Below, one piece after another: positions 1-5,605 of a stretch of 5,605 nucleotides of DNA (position 1 is the stretch's first letter; each line of letters opens with the position of its first letter). Origin of the DNA: Cryomorphaceae bacterium (GTDB lineage: Bacteria; Bacteroidota; Bacteroidia; Flavobacteriales; BACL11); NCBI GenBank assembly GCA_949531795.1, contig CATIQX010000164.1, positions 1 to 5,605 of the forward strand. The letters run 5' to 3'. Under the pieces are notes generated by a model. It had not been told where the DNA came from, did no database searches, and saw only the letters and a list, made by a program, of their open reading frames with translations. A program made the translations under genes and the position numbers.

Positions 1-1110
1 ATCTTCATCAAAAAACCTATCTACTGTCGATTTTGATGTTCCGTCCTAATTATACTTGCAATAGATAAGCCCTTTTGCTCCAACTTGTGGTGTTTTTACA
101 AAATTTACCAAGGCATCTAATTGTTTTCTTGTGTAGTTAGCACATCCCTTTGCATTAATAGCAACTACAAGTTCTGCATTATCAAAAACCCCAAAATCTT
201 TTCCTTGGCATAGGTCATTCATTTCTACAAAAGCCATGTCAAAACGAATATCTGGTTTGTCCGAACCATAGAGCTTCATTGCAGTATCATAAGTCATTCT
301 TGGAAATTCATTCAGCTCAACTCCTTTGACTTCTTTTAGTAAATGGCGAGTTAATCCTTCAAACATATTCAGGATATCTTCTTGTTCAATAAATGACATT
401 TCACAGTCAATCTGAGTAAATTCTGGCTGACGGTCGGCACGTAAATCTTCATCTCTAAAACACTTTACAATTTGATAATATTTATCTATTCCACCCACCA
501 TAAGCAATTGCTTAAAAGTTTGTGGCGATTGTGGTAATGCGTAAAACTGCTTTTCATTCATTCTACTTGGTACCACAAAATCCCTTGCTCCTTCAGGTGT
601 AGATTTTATTAAGTAAGGTGTTTCTACCTCAATAAAACCTTGGTTGTCTAAGTAATTTCGTGTTGCTTTTGACACTTGATGTCTTAACATCAAATTCTCT
701 TTTATTGGGTTTCTTCTTATATCAAGGTAACGATACTTCATGCGTATTTCGTCCCCACCATCTGTTTCATTTTCAATCGTAAAAGGAGGTGTTTTTGATT
801 TGTTGAGTATTGTGAGCTTACTAATTTCAATTTCAATTTCTCCTGTTGGAATGTTCTTGTTTTTACTTTCTCTTTCTACAACTTTTCCTATTATCTGAAT
901 CACAAATTCGCGCCCTAATTTTCTAGCCTCGATGCAGATCTCAGCATTTACATCCATGTTAAAAGCCAATTGTGTAATTCCGTATCTATCACGCAAATCC
1001 ACAAAAGTCATCCCTCCTAAATCTCGATTTTTTTGTACCCACCCACTTAAGGTTACCTCTTGGTTAACATTTGTTATGTTTAATGTACCGCAATTGTGTG
1101 TTCTTAACAT
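1..1110 (-). CDS. aspS: Aspartyl-tRNA synthetase, N-terminal part, interrupted by an in-frame TAG and cut by the window edge
   Basis: Class II synthetase that charges tRNA-Asp with aspartate in the cytoplasm. Starting from the ATG at 1110, residues 1-105 form the anticodon-binding OB fold (GWVQKNRDLGGMTFVDLRDR at 23-42). The catalytic domain follows, with motif 1 around 141-165 (GFIEVETPYL), the STPEGARDF block at 170-178 and motif 2 at 218-235 (FRDEDLRADRQPEFTQID). The bacterial GAD insertion begins near 285. Leu31 in RDLGG matches the type usually associated with tRNA-Asp-specific (discriminating) enzymes; this is inference from the family. The family is about 580-600 residues long, so motif 3 must lie beyond the left edge. 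After residue 354 (CKYN) comes TAG at 46-48, yet positions 1-45 continue in the same frame as DGTSKSTVDRFFDED, normal AspRS sequence. The gene is therefore a nonsense allele, a sequence error or a recoded codon. Identity is near certain; intactness is not. Confidence 0.95.
46..48 (-). other. In-frame amber (TAG) codon within aspS
   Basis: The reverse strand reads TGC AAG TAT AAT TAG GAC GGA ACA. The codon before it (Asn354) and the codons after it (DGTSKSTVDRFF) both fit AspRS without a frame change, so a single substitution is enough. The equivalent position in related enzymes is typically Glu (an EDGT-like motif), and GAG to TAG is one G-to-T change. TAG serves as an ordinary stop at the end of the DUF420 gene (3510-3512), which argues against genome-wide recoding. 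Confidence 0.9.
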
Positions 1111-1128
1111 CTTATAATTATTTGCTTG

Positions 1129-1136
1129 CGAAATTA
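1129..1136 (-). promoter_or_regulatory. Possible -7 box for aspS
   Basis: The reverse strand reads TAATTTCG, one mismatch from the Bacteroidota -7 consensus TAnnTTTG. It lies 18 bp upstream of the aspS ATG and would give a short leader of about a dozen bases. I see no convincing -33 TTTG at the usual distance, and no Shine-Dalgarno sequence before the ATG, as is normal in this phylum. The call is weak. Confidence 0.35.
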
Positions 1137-1157
1137 CAAAACAAAATGTGGTTTAGG

Positions 1158-1165
1158 TATCTTTG
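1158..1165 (+). promoter_or_regulatory. Candidate -7 box (TATCTTTG) for tadA, implying an almost leaderless mRNA
   Basis: TATCTTTG is an exact match to the Bacteroidota -7 consensus TAnnTTTG. It ends only four bases before the tadA ATG at 1170, so a start site a few bases downstream of the box would fall on or next to the start codon. No good -33 TTG sits at 17-23 bp; the nearest, at 1121-1124 and 1126-1128, are too far away. The box match is direct observation; the start site is inferred. Confidence 0.5.
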
Positions 1166-1169
1166 CCTT

Positions 1170-1616
1170 ATGGAAATTAATCCTTTTGACGACACTTATT
1201 TTATGAAACAAGCCCTTCTGCAGGCGCAAGAGGCCTTTGAAAAAAATGAAGTGCCTGTCGGCGCAGTTATTGTATGTGACAATCACATTATTGCTCGTGC
1301 TCATAATTTTACTGAATGCTTAAATGATGTAACGGCCCATGCTGAAATGCAAGCTTTTACGGCTGCTGCTGATTATCTGGGTGGAAAATACCTAAACGAC
1401 TGTACTCTTTATGTTACTCTAGAACCATGCGTAATGTGTGGTGGGGCAGCTTATTGGACACAGTTAAAAAAAATAGTTTATGGAGCAAAGGATGAAAAAA
1501 GAGGCTTTTCATCTTTAGTGAAAAATATACTACATCCAAAAACTGAAATTATGAGTGGTCTTCTTGAAGAAGAATGCTCAAAATTATTGTCCAATTTTTT
1601 TAAAAATAAAAGGTAA
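1170..1616 (+). CDS. tadA: tRNA-specific adenosine deaminase (TadA family)
   Basis: Zinc-dependent deaminase that converts adenosine 34 to inosine in the anticodon of tRNA-Arg(ACG), allowing wobble decoding of CGN codons. The 148-residue protein has the full cytidine/deoxycytidylate deaminase signature. HAE at 57-59 supplies the zinc-ligand His57 and catalytic Glu59, and PCVMC at 86-90 supplies zinc ligands Cys87 and Cys90. The N-terminal EVPVGAVIV (27-35) and the GAKDEKRG block (105-112) are also TadA-like. The open frame extends back to 1071, but the ATG at 1170 gives the normal family start and length, and the upstream codons overlap aspS and look non-coding. The gene is divergent from aspS and is probably first in the plus-strand operon. 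A guanine deaminase or a RibD-like deaminase is less likely, given the length and the PCxMC context. Confidence 0.93.
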   Translation: MEINPFDDTYFMKQALLQAQEAFEKNEVPVGAVIVCDNHIIARAHNFTECLNDVTAHAEMQAFTAAADYLGGKYLNDCTLYVTLEPCVMCGGAAYWTQLKKIVYGAKDEKRGFSSLVKNILHPKTEIMSGLLEEECSKLLSNFFKNKR

Positions 1617-1647
1617 ATAAGCGTATTTTTACCAAAAAATAATTGTT

Positions 1648-2064
1648 ATGAATTATCCAGAAGAAATGTGTGTGCCAATGCGAAAAGATTTAACATCAGT
1701 AGGATTTGTTGAATTAAGAACTGCTGAAGCTGTGTCAAATTTATTAGATAAAAAAGAAGGAACTGTTTTAGTAATGGTAAATTCTGTCTGTGGTTGCGCG
1801 GCAGGTAATGCTCGCCCTGCTGTCAAAATGACAACTCAGTTTGAAAAGAAAGTAGATACTTTTGCAACTGTTTTTGCAGGCCAAGATATTGGCGCTGTTG
1901 CTAAGGCTAGAGAGTATATGGCTCCATTCCCTCCTTCATCCCCAGCTATTGCTGTTTTTAAGGGAGGAAAATTAGTGCATTGTATAGAGCGCCATCATAT
2001 TGAAGGGAGGTCAGCTGAAATGATTGCTGATAATTTAAAAGATTGTTTTGATAAGGTCTGCTAA
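1648..2064 (+). CDS. BrxA/BrxB-family bacilliredoxin-like thiol-redox protein
   Basis: This 138-residue cytosolic thioredoxin-fold protein belongs to the BrxA/BrxB (YphP/YqiW, formerly DUF1094) family. The hallmark CGC motif lies in NSVCGCAAG at 45-53 (Cys48, Gly49, Cys50), after a beta strand (GTVLVMVN). The thioredoxin-like proline loop PPSSPAIAVF (95-104) and GGKLVHCIERHHIEG (106-120) follow, as in the family. In Firmicutes, members remove bacillithiol from S-bacillithiolated proteins; many Bacteroidota encode bacillithiol synthesis genes, so the role is plausible here but not shown. Four further cysteines (8, 112, 133, 138) include one at the C-terminus. The start is an ATG preceded by an A-rich stretch without a Shine-Dalgarno sequence. 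It lies 31 bp after tadA and just before cyoE, suggesting co-transcription. Family assignment is firm; the cellular substrate is not. Confidence 0.9.
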   Translation: MNYPEEMCVPMRKDLTSVGFVELRTAEAVSNLLDKKEGTVLVMVNSVCGCAAGNARPAVKMTTQFEKKVDTFATVFAGQDIGAVAKAREYMAPFPPSSPAIAVFKGGKLVHCIERHHIEGRSAEMIADNLKDCFDKVC

Positions 2065-2078
2065 TTAGCAAAATTCTG

Positions 2079-2972
2079 ATTAAAAATTTAAAATATTACG
2101 GGCAACTTTTAAAATTTAAGTTGTCGATTACGGTTGTATTTTCGGCCACAATCGGGTATTTATTAGGGGTTAATACTTTTGATATTACTACTTTTATTTT
2201 ATTAGTTGTTGGGGGATTCTTTGTAACTGGTGCTGCTAATGGTTTGAATCAGGTTATTGAGAGAGAACATGATAAATTTATGGAACGAACTGCTTCCCGA
2301 CCTTTACCTCAAGGTAATTTATCAGTTAATCAAGCATTTTATTTTTCAATACTTCTTGGCGTATTAGGCGTCGTCTCTTTAAACTACATAAATCCACAAG
2401 GTAGTTTTTTTGGTTTGATGTCAAAGTCAGGTGCTTTTGGTTTGCTTTCTATAGTTTTATATGTTTTGGTTTATACACCACTTAAGAGGGTTTCCCCTTT
2501 TGCAATTACTGTGGGTGCTGTTCCTGGCGCGATTCCGTTTTTACTAGGATTTGTTGCGGCAACTGATGATTTTGGTATTGCAGCAATTACACTTTTTTCT
2601 ATTCAGTTTTTTTGGCAATATCCGCACTTTATTGCTATTGCCTGGGTTCAAGATATTGAATATAAAAAGGCGGGTTTTAAAATGATGTTGGGAGGTAAAA
2701 AAGGTAAGTATCCAGCATTTATTGGTATGATTGCTGCTGCAATTATGACCGTTATTTCGGTTGCTCCTTTCTTATGGAAAATCCCTTTATTATCTCTATC
2801 TATTTATGGTGCAGTTACTGTATTTTTACTTGGTTTTTGGTTCACTTTTAATGCAGTAAAACTATACCGAAATTGTGATGATGCCACAGCTCGAACTTTA
2901 ATGCTAAGTTCTTTTGCGTATTTACCTTTAATTCAAGTTGTTTATATGTTAGATAAATTTCTTATTCAATAA
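2079..2972 (+). CDS. cyoE: Protoheme IX farnesyltransferase (heme O synthase), start codon non-canonical
   Basis: UbiA-superfamily membrane prenyltransferase that attaches a farnesyl group to heme B, giving heme O for heme-copper oxidases. In 297-residue numbering, the first Asp-rich prenyl-diphosphate motif runs from about Asn54 to Asp65 (NGLNQVIEREHDKFMERT, then SRPLP). A second conserved loop follows at about 132-156 (YTPLKRVSPFAITVGAVPGA), then FFWQYPHFIAIAW (177-189) and EYKKAGFKMM (194-203). Hydrophobic stretches fit seven to nine transmembrane helices. The first ATG/GTG/TTG in frame is TTG at 2121, which begins inside the first membrane helix (SITVVFSATIGYLLG). The frame is open back to 2055, and the codons from 2079 encode KNLKYYGQLLKFKLS, a typical CyoE N-terminus. 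I therefore place the start at the ATT at 2079; ATT at 2064 or CTG at 2076 is possible, and a conservative annotation is 2121-2972. The next gene follows after 6 bp. Confidence 0.92.
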   Translation: MKNLKYYGQLLKFKLSITVVFSATIGYLLGVNTFDITTFILLVVGGFFVTGAANGLNQVIEREHDKFMERTASRPLPQGNLSVNQAFYFSILLGVLGVVSLNYINPQGSFFGLMSKSGAFGLLSIVLYVLVYTPLKRVSPFAITVGAVPGAIPFLLGFVAATDDFGIAAITLFSIQFFWQYPHFIAIAWVQDIEYKKAGFKMMLGGKKGKYPAFIGMIAAAIMTVISVAPFLWKIPLLSLSIYGAVTVFLLGFWFTFNAVKLYRNCDDATARTLMLSSFAYLPLIQVVYMLDKFLIQ

Positions 2973-2978
2973 AAAGAC

Positions 2979-3512
2979 ATGAAAAAACAAGATTCCTTTT
3001 TTATTCCTTTAATTATTACTTTATCAGTAATTATTCCAATTGTAGTTGCTTTATTAATGTTATTCCCTGATGTATTTCATATAGAATCTGAAGGTATTGA
3101 TTTTAGCTCTCTTCCTTTTTTCCATGCTGTTTTAAATGGTTCAACTGCAGTACTTTTACTTACAGGATTTATTCTAATAAAAAACAAAAAAACCAATTTA
3201 CATAAATTTTCAATGCTTTCTGCTTTTGTGTTATCTTCTGTTTTTTTGTTGTCTTATGTAACATCAAAACTTACAAATTTACCAGTTCCTTTTGGTGGGG
3301 AGGGGATGATTAGATACATCTACTTTATCATTCTTATTTCACATATAATTTTGTCTGTTCTTGTTTTGCCACTGGCTCTTTTTTCAATTTACAGAGGAAT
3401 GACAGGAGAGATTACAAAGCATAAGGCAATTGTAAAATATACTTTTCCTATATGGATGTATGTCGCTATAACAGGAGTAATGGTATATATCTTCATGTCT
3501 CCATATTATTAG
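2979..3512 (+). CDS. DUF420 (CtaM/YozB-like) membrane protein, cytochrome oxidase assembly
   Basis: This 177-residue integral membrane protein of the DUF420/COG2322 family has five hydrophobic segments, at about 9-29, 49-67, 77-95, 113-136 and 154-173. Four histidines sit at or near membrane edges: His49 (FFHAVLNG), His75 (NLHKFSM), His122 (LISHIILSVLVLPLALF) and His148 (KHKAIVKYTFPIWMYVAITG). The protein ends in SPYY, as family members in this phylum do, which supports TAG at 3510-3512 as its true stop. Firmicute homologues (CtaM) are needed for functional aa3-type cytochrome oxidase, probably in assembly or cofactor insertion. The 6-bp gap after cyoE supports that role and co-transcription. 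In many Flavobacteriia, oxidase subunit III and SCO genes lie between cyoE and this gene; here they do not. The family call is strong; the molecular function in Bacteroidota is inferred. Confidence 0.9.
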   Translation: MKKQDSFFIPLIITLSVIIPIVVALLMLFPDVFHIESEGIDFSSLPFFHAVLNGSTAVLLLTGFILIKNKKTNLHKFSMLSAFVLSSVFLLSYVTSKLTNLPVPFGGEGMIRYIYFIILISHIILSVLVLPLALFSIYRGMTGEITKHKAIVKYTFPIWMYVAITGVMVYIFMSPYY

Positions 3513-3541
3513 CAATTAGTTACTTTATTTAAAATTTAAGT

Positions 3542-3561
3542 AGGGATTTGCCCCCTTTTTT
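3542..3561 (+). terminator. Weak intrinsic-terminator-like element after the cyoE-DUF420 unit
   Basis: AGGG (3542-3545) can pair with CCCT (3553-3556) across a 7-base loop, followed directly by a run of six T (3556-3561) and a pyrimidine-rich tail. It lies 30 bp after the DUF420 stop. The stem is only four pairs, so efficient termination is doubtful. Its position between co-directional genes of unrelated function supports the call. Confidence 0.4.
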
Positions 3562-3585
3562 CTTCTTGTTACTTTCAATATATCA

Positions 3586-3620
3586 TTTGTTTATCTTTTA
3601 TCATAAAATTTGTATCTTGC
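3586..3620 (+). promoter_or_regulatory. Candidate promoter for the SprB-repeat gene
   Basis: TTTG at 3586-3589 could be a -33 box. It is followed after 23 bp by TATCTTGC at 3613-3620, which resembles TAnnTTTG with one T missing. An alternative -7 box, TAAAATTTG at 3604-3612, has one extra spacer base. Either would give a leader of about 30-45 bases before the ATG at 3654. The rest of the gap (3513-3653) shows only AT-rich sequence and the weak terminator. Confidence 0.35.
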
Positions 3621-3653
3621 GAGCTTATAAAGAATTTAATTATTTTAGATAAT

Positions 3654-3716
3654 ATGAAGAAGATATTACTTTTTACGAGCATTTTGTTTTTAACTACTAT
3701 AACTAGTTTATTTGCT
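3654..3716 (+). other. Signal peptide of the SprB-repeat protein
   Basis: Residues 1-21 comprise two lysines, a hydrophobic core (ILLFTSILFLTTI) and a small-residue cleavage region ending SLFA, with Gln22-Asp23 as the likely mature start. The pattern ...LFAQ is common in Bacteroidota Sec substrates. There is no lipobox cysteine, so this is not a lipoprotein signal. Confidence 0.8.
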
Positions 3717-5605
3717 CAAGACCCTACTATTGATACTGCATTTATTTCACAACCTATTTTATGTAATGGTGCTTATGTGACTGATGAAATGCAAGTTACA
3801 GTTAATCAAACAGCTCCTAATCCAGTTGAGTATAAATGTATTGTAGGATATTTTCCAATCCCATCACTTTTTGTTTCTTATTTTAGTACAGACTTAACAA
3901 CAGCTTTGTCACTTAATTTTACAAGCTTACTGCCTAATGTTGATTATTGTATTAGATTAGTGGATTCAGCTTCGTATTATTCTGCAAATAACGGGAGTCC
4001 AAGTGGTACCAGTTCTACAGGGGTATATGATCAGTTTTGTTCAGTTAATTTTTCAGAACCATCTCAGTTAACAGCCTCTACTTCAGTTGTTGCTAGTAAT
4101 TTGTGCGCAGGTGATTGTATTGCGGCTGAGGACTTATTAGTCTCTGGAGGAACAGGACCTTATTCATTTACATTAGATGGAGGAACACTTCAAAATTTAG
4201 CTAGTGGCGATTCAACTTATTCATTTGTTGCTTTATGTGCAAATAATTATGATATTGTTGTTATAGATGCAAATGGATGCTCTACGTCCCCTTCAATAAC
4301 TAGTTTTACACTAGATACAATATCTCCTATTGTTCTTTCTGGGACAGTTTCTGATTATAATAGCTATAATATTTCCTGTAATGGTGGTTCAGATGGAACG
4401 ATAACAGCTTCAGCAACCGGAGGGACAGGCGCATTTACATATTCAATAGATGGAATTAATTTCCAATCTAGTGTTATATTCTCCGGTCTAACATTAGGTT
4501 CATACACTATAACCTATAAAGACTCTAACGATTGTATTGAAACAGAAAGTTTTATTTTGAACGAGCCTCCTTCTCTTTCAGGAGTAGCAAATGTTATTTT
4601 AGATGTTGATTGTTATAATGCAAGTACTGGAGAGATTAATTTTCAGATTGATGCTATCAATACTGGAGTTCCAGGATATGTATTCTCAATTGATAATTTT
4701 ATAACTGATCAAACAAATTCAACTTTTATTAATTTATTTGGAGACTCAACTTATACATTGAAAATTATGGATGCTAATGGCTGTATGGATAGTTCATTAG
4801 TTTACTTAGTTGAACCAACACAAATAATTTACTCAACAATTCTTTCTGATTATAACAGTTATGAAGTAAGTTGTAATGATTCTTCTGACGGAAGTATTGG
4901 GTTTACTTCTCCAAGTGGGGGTTTATCCCCATACACATATTCAATTGATGGCGGCATAATTTTTAATCCTGCAAATTCATATTCAAGCTTAGTGTCAGGA
5001 ATCTATAATATTGCAGTTAAGGACGCTAGTGGGTGTATTGATTCAAATACTATTACATTAGATGAACCAGGATTATTTAGTGTACCGTATTTAGTTAGTA
5101 ATTCTATTGATTGTCCTAGTGATTGTAATGGAGCAATTTCTATTAACTCTTTAAATGGTGTTGGTCAAGAGCTATATAGTATAAACTCAGGCACTCAGCA
5201 AACTACCCCTTATTTCTCAGGTCTTTGTGGAGATATTACTAACGGATCTTATATTTTGAATGCAGTTGATGACAATGGATGTACAGCTAGTATATCTTTT
5301 TCATTAGCTGAGCCTTCAGAATTTGTTTATACAACTAATAGTTCTCTAGAGTATTGTAACCAATCAGATGGTCAGGCATCAATAACAGTAACTTCAGGCG
5401 GTACAGGTAGCTTATCATACATTTGGAATAATGATACTTTACAAAACTCTTCTGTTGCAAATAACTTAGTAACAGGCATATATACGGTTGAAGTCACTGA
5501 TAGCAATGCTTGTCAGTTTACAGTACCAGTTTCTGTATTAGCAGATATAGGTTTTACGGTTTCGTTTACGACTGTATCACCTTGCTTGGGAGATTCTAGT
5601 GGTTC
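3654..5605 (+). CDS. Secreted SprB-repeat surface protein (adhesin-like), 3' end outside the window
   Basis: The open frame runs from ATG 3654 to the right edge without a stop (650 codons plus 2 bases). Residues 1-21 are a Sec signal peptide (MKKILLFTSILFL..., then SLFA before Gln22). Residues 22-140 form a less regular Cys- and Thr-rich region with a CNG motif at 37-39, perhaps a degenerate first module. From about residue 145, six modules of roughly 80 residues follow, with a seventh starting. Each has an N-terminal Cys near an SDG/TGE-type turn, a YxFSID-like strand, and a C-terminal DxNGC strand followed in most modules by a short EP linker. This is the SprB-repeat pattern of Bacteroidota surface proteins, many exported by the type IX system and some acting in gliding or adhesion. 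The C-terminal sorting domain needed to confirm type IX export is not visible. The large, Asn/Ser/Thr-rich, Lys-poor composition fits an extracellular protein. Ligand and role are unknown; it need not be SprB itself. Confidence 0.85.
   Translation, partial: MKKILLFTSILFLTTITSLFAQDPTIDTAFISQPILCNGAYVTDEMQVTVNQTAPNPVEYKCIVGYFPIPSLFVSYFSTDLTTALSLNFTSLLPNVDYCIRLVDSASYYSANNGSPSGTSSTGVYDQFCSVNFSEPSQLTASTSVVASNLCAGDCIAAEDLLVSGGTGPYSFTLDGGTLQNLASGDSTYSFVALCANNYDIVVIDANGCSTSPSITSFTLDTISPIVLSGTVSDYNSYNISCNGGSDGTITASATGGTGAFTYSIDGINFQSSVIFSGLTLGSYTITYKDSNDCIETESFILNEPPSLSGVANVILDVDCYNASTGEINFQIDAINTGVPGYVFSIDNFITDQTNSTFINLFGDSTYTLKIMDANGCMDSSLVYLVEPTQIIYSTILSDYNSYEVSCNDSSDGSIGFTSPSGGLSPYTYSIDGGIIFNPANSYSSLVSGIYNIAVKDASGCIDSNTITLDEPGLFSVPYLVSNSIDCPSDCNGAISINSLNGVGQELYSINSGTQQTTPYFSGLCGDITNGSYILNAVDDNGCTASISFSLAEPSEFVYTTNSSLEYCNQSDGQASITVTSGGTGSLSYIWNNDTLQNSSVANNLVTGIYTVEVTDSNACQFTVPVSVLADIGFTVSFTTVSPCLGDSSG
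4086..5605 (+). repeat. Tandem array of SprB-like protein modules (six plus the start of a seventh)
   Basis: Approximate modules: 1 at 4086-4316, 2 at 4338-4568, 3 at 4581-4817, 4 at 4839-5069, 5 at 5091-5315, 6 at 5334-5540, and 7 from 5565. The last conserved cysteine of successive modules is at residues 209, 294, 377, 461, 543 and 620, a spacing of 77-85 residues. Modules 2 and 4 are most alike and both start SDYNSY..SCN..SDG. The repeats are diverged at DNA level, so they are old protein duplications and not recent DNA copies. Confidence 0.8.

Noticed and set aside
932..1117. A 61-codon plus-strand open frame antisense to the aspS start
   Set aside because: It lies almost wholly on the opposite strand of well-conserved AspRS coding sequence and has no recognisable protein features; it is a shadow frame.
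1071..1169. Upstream extension of tadA to an earlier ATG
   Set aside because: The extra 33 residues overlap aspS, do not resemble any TadA N-terminus and span the candidate promoter; the ATG at 1170 gives the usual family length.
2103..2123. CAACTT...AAGTTG inverted repeat (6-bp stem, 9-base loop) overlapping the TTG at 2121
   Set aside because: A short AT-rich stem inside what looks like coding sequence, with no T-run or conserved partner; a chance structure is likely, and an operator or riboswitch role cannot be supported.
46..3512. Genome-wide reassignment of UAG to a sense codon
   Set aside because: The DUF420 gene ends with TAG exactly where the family ends (SPYY), so UAG appears to be an ordinary stop; only local readthrough or error remains for aspS.
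3528..3541. A 14-base match (TTTAAAATTTAAGT) between 2108-2121 and 3528-3541
   Set aside because: It is a low-complexity AT-rich word, one copy in coding and one in intergenic sequence, with no flanking similarity; coincidence is the simplest explanation.
1..5605. tRNA, rRNA, CRISPR array, insertion sequence or phage genes
   Set aside because: No cloverleaf-like sequence, evenly spaced direct DNA repeats, transposase motifs or terminal inverted repeats were seen; the window is almost fully accounted for by housekeeping genes and one surface protein.

Overview
The window is AT-rich DNA that reads as the chromosome of a member of the Bacteroidota, most likely a (marine-type) Flavobacteriales bacterium. 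The evidence is a bacterial-type aspS, a flavobacterial-looking CyoE/DUF420 pair, a BrxA/BrxB-family protein, TAnnTTTG-like promoter boxes in place of -35/-10 boxes, no Shine-Dalgarno sequences, and the start of an SprB-repeat surface protein, a class found almost only in this phylum. The lineage below phylum is inference from protein flavour; no 16S or marker phylogeny is present.

Layout. On the minus strand, 1110 down to 1 is the N-terminal ~60% of aspartyl-tRNA synthetase (aspS), running off the left edge and carrying an in-frame TAG at 46-48. A 59-bp divergent intergenic region (1111-1169) separates it from a plus-strand run: tadA (tRNA adenosine deaminase, 1170-1616), a bacilliredoxin-like brxA/brxB homologue (1648-2064), cyoE/ctaB (heme O synthase, about 2079-2972) and a DUF420/CtaM-like membrane protein (2979-3512). 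Spacings of 31, about 14 and 6 bp suggest one transcription unit. A weak terminator-like element (3542-3561) and a candidate promoter (3586-3620) lie in the 141-bp gap before a secreted, SprB-repeat protein that begins at 3654 and is still open at the right edge (650 codons seen).

How the genes fit together. aspS and tadA both serve translation (tRNA-Asp charging; wobble A34-to-inosine in tRNA-Arg). cyoE and the DUF420 gene both serve maturation of heme-copper cytochrome oxidase: heme B to heme O, and a CtaM-type assembly factor. The bacilliredoxin is a thiol-redox protein with no obvious direct link to either. The SprB-repeat protein is a separate, probably type IX-secreted, surface or adhesin gene.

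The most notable points are the amber codon inside aspS, with homology continuing on its far side; the absence of any normal start codon for cyoE, although its conserved N-terminus is encoded upstream of the first TTG; and two alternating cysteine architectures among the SprB-like modules. Both gene anomalies could be explained by a G-to-T change, so sequence error must be excluded before any biological reading. I found no convincing novel defence, mobile or CRISPR-type system.
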